From positions 434,001 through 498,000 of the forward strand of contig CBDCMP010000007.1 in assembly GCA_965218985.1 (NCBI GenBank): a stretch of DNA of 64,000 bases, given 5' to 3'. A program made the position numbers and the translations under genes. This DNA comes from Pseudopedobacter sp965218985. Its GTDB lineage: Bacteria > Bacteroidota > Bacteroidia > Sphingobacteriales > Sphingobacteriaceae. How positions within the stretch are numbered: the stretch's first letter is position 1; every line of letters starts with the position of its first letter. This document shows positions 60,288 through 64,000 of this stretch, one piece after another. The notes under the pieces are model-generated. The model made no database searches, was not told the DNA's origin, and was given only the letters and a program-made list of their open reading frames with translations.

Positions 60288-61251
60288 GATTCCAAGTCAA
60301 ACCATTAATGGTAAAGCATTTGAATATGCTTTGTTGAACCAATTTTTCGAGAGACTAGAAAAAATCACTCAAACTTATATAGTTGATAACGTACCATTTC
60401 AAACTGCTTTAAAATGGTTTGAAACATTTAATGAGAAAGAGCAGGGTCAATATAAATTAGTTGCAAGTTTTGCGGTTAATTTTTTGTTGGATATTGAGCC
60501 AAGATTGTCGAACGGGATTAGTGATAGTGATATTTTGCAGTTAGAAATTGTTTCTGATAAAGAAGGTCAAACTGGAGATGTTCGGGATGTTCTTGCGATT
60601 AGGTCTTTACAAAAGTGGGAGATTGGTATTTCTGCCAAAAACAATCATAGAGCAGTTAAACATTCTCGTTTGTCAAATGATATAAATTTTGGTCAGAAAT
60701 GGTTAGGATTTCCATGCAGTTCGGTATATTTTACAGAGATAAAACCGATTTTTGATAATTTGGCTGAATTAAGAACGGCGAGCAAAGCTACTCAGAAATG
60801 GGGTACGTTAGGAGATTATCATAGTTCGGTTTATGTTCCAGTTTTAGATGCCTTCAAAAAAGAATTAGTTCGGCTTGATAAAGAAAATCCTGGAATTGTT
60901 GCAGAAAGATTGGTTGAATATTTAATTGGAAGCCAAGATTTTTATAAGATTATTAAAGGAAAAAGTAAAGTAGAAATTCAAGCCTATAATTTACACGGAA
61001 CGCTTAATTTACCTTTTGAAAGTATAAAACCTAAGTTTAAAATTCAACGTCTAAGATTGCCAAATAGATTAATTGAGGTGGTTTATCAAGATAATTCTAA
61101 AACCACTTTGTTGGTTACTTTAAGTGAAGGCTGGCAAATTTCTTTTAGAATTCACAATGCAAGTTCAAGAATTGAACCTTCCTTAAAGTTCGATGTAAAT
61201 TTGGTTTCTGCACCACATTCGTTATTTGTGAATAAATTATTTGTCGGTTAG
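60280..61251 (+). CDS. HaeIII-family type II restriction endonuclease
   Basis: The 323-residue protein matches the RE_HaeIII family: INGKAFEYALLNQF at the N-terminus, NFLLDIEPRLSNGISDSDILQLE, and the catalytic core GQTGDVRDVLAIRS ... WEIGISAKNNHRAVKHSRLS, where Asp100 or Asp103, Glu114 and Lys120 look like a PD-(D/E)xK variant. Predicted to cut GGCC sites that lack the partner's methylation. It begins inside the last codons of the methyltransferase, so translation is coupled and methylase comes first. No controller (C) protein gene is present. It appears complete. Confidence 0.92.
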   Translation: MPKIPSQTINGKAFEYALLNQFFERLEKITQTYIVDNVPFQTALKWFETFNEKEQGQYKLVASFAVNFLLDIEPRLSNGISDSDILQLEIVSDKEGQTGDVRDVLAIRSLQKWEIGISAKNNHRAVKHSRLSNDINFGQKWLGFPCSSVYFTEIKPIFDNLAELRTASKATQKWGTLGDYHSSVYVPVLDAFKKELVRLDKENPGIVAERLVEYLIGSQDFYKIIKGKSKVEIQAYNLHGTLNLPFESIKPKFKIQRLRLPNRLIEVVYQDNSKTTLLVTLSEGWQISFRIHNASSRIEPSLKFDVNLVSAPHSLFVNKLFVG

Positions 61252-61306
61252 TTTTTCAACCATTCGGTTTGCACTGTCCGCTGTTCAAAAAGGTTTGCAC
61301 CTAACG

Positions 61307-61813
61307 TCGGGATATGTAAGATTTTATATCGCCGAATTAGATATCAAAAAGCACACCCGGGATTTTAAAGAAAATTGGGACATAGAAACCGCAAGATCCA
61401 GTAATCCTCCAACGCAGGAGAATATCCTTGTTTTATTGAACCTTGTGAAAATTTTTCGTGAAGCTGTCTTCACCATCATTCAGGTTGAGACTGGCGCTTG
61501 GGCGACCGAATTTCAATCGCAGACCGGAGAACTGTATGAGCTTTTTAAACAAAAACAGTCAGAATATCTTAGTCCTGGAAATATCGCTGTAACGTTAGAA
61601 AATTATCAAAACTACAACAGCATCAAACTAAAATTAGATGATGGAGAATCCATTGATTTGAAAGATGTGAATTCATTCATCTTCAGAAATGTCTCTCAAA
61701 AACCACATACCCTGCAAGTGACTGCTAATAAAGATAGAGAAACACATTTTGTTTCTAAAAACGTCGATGTGACTGGCGATAAAACTTTTGAAGTGACACT
61801 AACTCTCCCTTAA
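61307..61813 (+). pseudogene. SLATT-type protein, 3' fragment
   Basis: The 168-codon fragment resumes the interrupted gene with SGYVRFYIAELDIKKHTRDF, followed by the long helical region NWDIETARSSNPPTQENILVLL and VETGAWATEFQSQTGELYELF. It ends with a beta-rich segment (YNSIKLKLDDGESIDLKDV, THFVSKNVDVTGDKTFEVTL) resembling a short accessory domain. The frame can be opened from TTG codons in the insert, for example 61241, but that would add foreign residues. Together with the 5' fragment, the intact protein would have about 262 residues. Confidence 0.7.
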
Positions 61814-61823
61814 ATCAACCCAT

Positions 61824-62176
61824 TAATAAAATGAGCGGAAGACAGATAAAATATTAGCAGACCTAAAATCCAGCCTGATCGACAAAATTATTCAGGAACC
61901 ATTGAAATTCACGGAAAAGGATTTCCAGAAACTGGTGCATTTGGGTTTAGACGAAACGAAGCATCAACCCGAGGTGGAGCTCAATTTTGAGGACCTGAGA
62001 AAATGATCATCAGGATTTTCGATATCAACGAAACCACGCTCAAAGAACAATCTGACGCAACCGTAGGGATTATGGGGCTAATGAACAGGTGGAGCACCCG
62101 AATCCGGTTAAAAAGATACGATACGCCGGATATATTTTTCTCTATTGGTTTAAGAGCCTGTTTAAAATTTATCTAA
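61824..62176 (+). pseudogene. Two coupled ORF fragments disrupted by a MITE
   Basis: A frame lacking a good start reads DKILADLKSSLIDKIIQEPL, FTEKDFQKLVHLGLDETKHQ and PEVELNFEDLRK, ending at 62006. A second frame starts at ATG 62003, overlapping it by ATGA (MIIRIFDINETTLKEQSDA, RWSTRIRLKRYDTPDIFF), and runs into the MITE, stopping at 62176. The overlap looks like a two-gene unit such as a toxin-antitoxin or defence pair that has decayed. I do not recognise either family. An ATG at 61831 is out of frame by one base, suggesting a frameshift in the first. Confidence 0.4.
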
Positions 62177-62314
62177 TAATTTGTTTATGCTTCTTTTTGG
62201 CTGCAACTTCGTTAAATTTTTCGAGATAGATGCCCGGCTATCTCTACAAAATTTGCCTCGTTTCGCTCAAAAATAAGCTATAAACATTCTCACGATATAA
62301 ATTTAAACAGGCTC
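62154..62314 (+). mobile_element. 161-bp MITE, copy 2, with TAA target duplication
   Basis: This copy has the same 13-base perfect terminal repeats (GAGCCTGTTTAAA) as the copy at 52136 and an interior that differs at about a dozen positions, including one extra base in the central GAGATAG hairpin. TAA flanks both sides (62151-62153, 62315-62317). It has no coding capacity and interrupts a small ORF fragment upstream. From 62315 to 62509 I see no gene. Confidence 0.9.
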
Positions 62315-62509
62315 TAAGATTTGATAAAAATCCTAAATCTGAATAAGTGATATTCTTCTTCAAATCATTGAAATTCAATCTCACGGATTGAAGACTACGC
62401 TTTTTGGCTTTTTGCTGAGGCAAATTTAAACCTCTTCGGCAATCGAGGCTATGTCCTCCGGATTTGGACAAAAAATATCCACCTTTCCCTATCTTATTTG
62501 ATCTTCTCC

Positions 62510-63490
62510 TCACTGTTTTAAAAGCCAGGCGAAAATCAAAGGAGCAACTATGGTCGCATCAGATTCGACGATGAATTTCGGCGTGTGGATATCCAGTTTA
62601 CCCCAGGTGATTTTCTCGTTTGGCACCGCACCTGAATATGAACCGTATGAGGTGGTGGAATCAGAAATCTGGCAGAAATAGCTCCAGAAAGGGATGTTCT
62701 CCATCTCCATATCCTGATAAAGCATAGGCACCACGCAAATTGGGAAATCACCCGCAATACCGCCTCCAATCTGGAAGAAACCAATCCCCTTACCCTCTGA
62801 ATTCTTCACGTACCAATCAGCTAGCCACACCATATACTCTATACCGCTTTTTATGGTTTGAGCTTTTAGCTGTCCCTTTATCACATAAGAAGCAAAAATA
62901 TTCCCCATCGTGGAGTCTTCCCATCCTGGAACTACAATCGGCAAGTTCTTCTCTGCTGCGGCAAGCATCCACGAATTCTTTGGATCTATTTCATAATATT
63001 GCTCCAAATCACCACTCAGCAACATTTTATACATGTATTCATGAGGGAAATAACGTTCACCGGCTACTTCTGCATCCATCCAAATTTTTTGGATATGCTT
63101 TTGTAATCTGCGGAAAGCCTCCTCTTCAGGGATACAGGTGTCGGTGACACGGTTATAATGGTTTTCTAACAAATCCCACTCATCCTGCGGACTTAGATCA
63201 CGATAATTGGGAACGCGTTTATAATGGGAGTGAGCCACGAGGTTCATGATATCCTCTTCCAGGTTTGCACCGGTACAGGAGATGATGGCCACCTTATCCT
63301 GTCTGATCATTTCGGCAAGTGAGATACCCATTTCGGCAGTGCTCATTGCACCTGCCAGGGAAATCATCATTCTGCCACCTTCCGCTAAATGTGTCTCGTA
63401 ACCTTTAGCAGCGTCCATTAATGCTGCAGCATTGAAATGCAGATAATTCTTTTCTATAAATTGGGATATTGGACCTCTTTCCTGGCTCAT
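62510..63490 (-). CDS. Deoxyhypusine synthase-like protein
   Basis: The 326-residue protein matches the deoxyhypusine/homospermidine synthase family: GGRMMISLAGAMSTAEMGISLAEMI, the NAD-binding IISCTGANLEEDIMNLVAHSHY, GFFQIGGGIAGDFPICVVPML, and WGKLDIHTPKFIVESDATIVAPLIFAWLL, in which the Lys of WGK aligns with the catalytic Lys of eukaryotic DHS. Bacteria lack eIF5A, so this branch is thought to act on free polyamines, for example as homospermidine synthase, or on an unknown target. It is monocistronic, and no polyamine genes are near. Confidence 0.9.
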   Translation of the reverse strand: MSQERGPISQFIEKNYLHFNAAALMDAAKGYETHLAEGGRMMISLAGAMSTAEMGISLAEMIRQDKVAIISCTGANLEEDIMNLVAHSHYKRVPNYRDLSPQDEWDLLENHYNRVTDTCIPEEEAFRRLQKHIQKIWMDAEVAGERYFPHEYMYKMLLSGDLEQYYEIDPKNSWMLAAAEKNLPIVVPGWEDSTMGNIFASYVIKGQLKAQTIKSGIEYMVWLADWYVKNSEGKGIGFFQIGGGIAGDFPICVVPMLYQDMEMENIPFWSYFCQISDSTTSYGSYSGAVPNEKITWGKLDIHTPKFIVESDATIVAPLIFAWLLKQ

Positions 63491-63594
63491 ATAAATTATA
63501 TTTTTTGCAAAAATAAGATTTTAGGTTCGATTGAACGAAAGTGATTATTTGTTGAAGGTTATAAAATTATATCTTGCACTTCCAAATTAACTGA

Positions 63595-64000
63595 ATGAGA
63601 AAAATCTTTTATTTCCTTTCCATCCTCGCCACCTCCTATCGGGGATTCGCCCAAAACAAAATCATCGACAAGCTTTTTTCTGATGATACCACCCGGCACA
63701 ATAGTTTTTTACCTGTGCCGCTGATTGGTTTTTCACAGGAGGCTGGTTTCCAGTTTGGTGTGGCTGGGATCTATTCTTTTTATACTGATATTAAAGACCC
63801 ACAAATAAAAGCCTCTCAATTTTACGGGGTGCTGGCTTTCAGCACCAAAAAGCAGATGCAGATCAGTTTTAAAGCCGATGTTTGGGCAAAGGAGAATAAA
63901 TATCATTACCTAACGGAAGTTAAATATCTGAATCAACCTTTCAATTTTTATGGCATTGGGAATAAAACGCTTTTAGCTGATGAGGATAAACTCAACTTAA
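63595..64000 (+). CDS. Outer-membrane beta-barrel protein, N-terminal part (BamA/TamA-like surface antigen)
   Basis: The gene runs off the window; 135 codons are visible. A signal peptide (RKIFYFLSILATSYRGFAQ) is followed by IIDKLFSDDTTRHNSFLPVPLIGFSQEAGFQFG, then barrel-like strands (VLAFSTKKQMQISFKADVWAK) and NQPFNFYGIGNKT. This pattern is that of the short BamA/TamA-related surface-antigen proteins of Bacteroidota. It is divergent from the deoxyhypusine synthase-like gene. Confidence 0.7.
   Translation, partial: MRKIFYFLSILATSYRGFAQNKIIDKLFSDDTTRHNSFLPVPLIGFSQEAGFQFGVAGIYSFYTDIKDPQIKASQFYGVLAFSTKKQMQISFKADVWAKENKYHYLTEVKYLNQPFNFYGIGNKTLLADEDKLNL

Larger units (their letters stand above)
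58935..61306 (+). mobile_element. 2.37-kb insert carrying a HaeIII-type R-M pair
   Basis: Removing 58935-61306 joins codons GTA-TCG to TCG-GGA and restores one SLATT-like frame (LDKYLGVS plus SGYVRFYIAELD). The insert contains only the methyltransferase and endonuclease genes. Its left part holds an 18-base inverted repeat (58942-58959 with 59031-59048, 16 of 18 pairs) followed by GTTAGGTG (59053-59060). Its right end is GCACCTAACG. Fifteen-base stretches 59053-59067 and 61291-61305 are inverted copies matching at 12 positions. TCG at both junctions may be a 3-bp target duplication or the host's own Ser-Ser. No integrase or transposase is present. Confidence 0.75.

Noticed and set aside
62244..62513. 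Minus-strand open frame of 89 codons after the deoxyhypusine synthase-like gene
   Set aside because: It crosses the right half of the MITE and has a low-quality composition; it arose from element sequence.
1..64000. rRNA, tRNA or known riboswitch
   Set aside because: No sequence resembling these was found on reading; a covariance scan was not possible.

Overview
The window is chromosomal DNA of a Bacteroidota bacterium, most likely Sphingobacteriaceae (Pedobacter-like). Visible reasons: a SusC/SusD pair with Bacteroidota lipoboxes, weak Shine-Dalgarno signals, repeated TAnnTTTG promoter boxes, the fused moaC-mogA gene, DUF2147/DUF5689 proteins and the mre-mrdA-rodA block. No taxon was confirmed by search. 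No rRNA, tRNA, CRISPR array or autonomous transposase gene was seen.

Layout. 1-4.5 kb: end of a SusC/SusD/DUF5689 outer-membrane locus, followed by a frameshifted AraC-type remnant. 4.5-10.5 kb: a nearly complete molybdenum-cofactor set (moeB-rhodanese on +; moaCB fusion, moeA, moaA, moaD, moaE, a SelT/W/H redox protein and mobA on -). 10.8-16.5 kb: an acetyltransferase, then tyrosine/homogentisate catabolism (flavin reductase, fumarylacetoacetase on -; homogentisate dioxygenase and HPPD on +). 16.7-24 kb: a diheme cytochrome, PfpI-like protein, purN, purH, mreB, a formate/nitrite channel and purU, so several formyl/formate functions lie together. 24-28 kb: a minus-strand operon of acetyltransferase, M20 amidohydrolase, alanine racemase and a second racemase-fold protein. 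28-34 kb: antiporter and the overlapping mreC-mreD-PBP2-rodA elongasome operon. 34-47 kb: thymidine kinase, small membrane proteins, a GH113-like hydrolase with a lipoprotein partner, proBA, two amino-acid transporters and MarC. 47-57 kb: DUF2147, a B12-type radical SAM protein, DUF1456, ChaN-like protein, enolase, a HicBA-like pair, an esterase and gnd.

57-63 kb is the accessory part. A GC-rich HU-like gene with a 34-bp perfect palindrome precedes a SLATT-type two-TM gene cut in two by a 2.37-kb insert. The insert carries a HaeIII-like restriction-modification pair. Its ends show inverted repeats that would rebuild an attC-like imperfect palindrome if the insert were circularised. Downstream are coupled ORF fragments and one of two near-identical 160-bp MITEs with 3-bp TNA target duplications. 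A deoxyhypusine-synthase-like gene and the start of an outer-membrane protein close the window.

The most noteworthy observation is the interruption of a defence-type SLATT gene by a cassette-like HaeIII-type R-M unit with no recombinase of its own.
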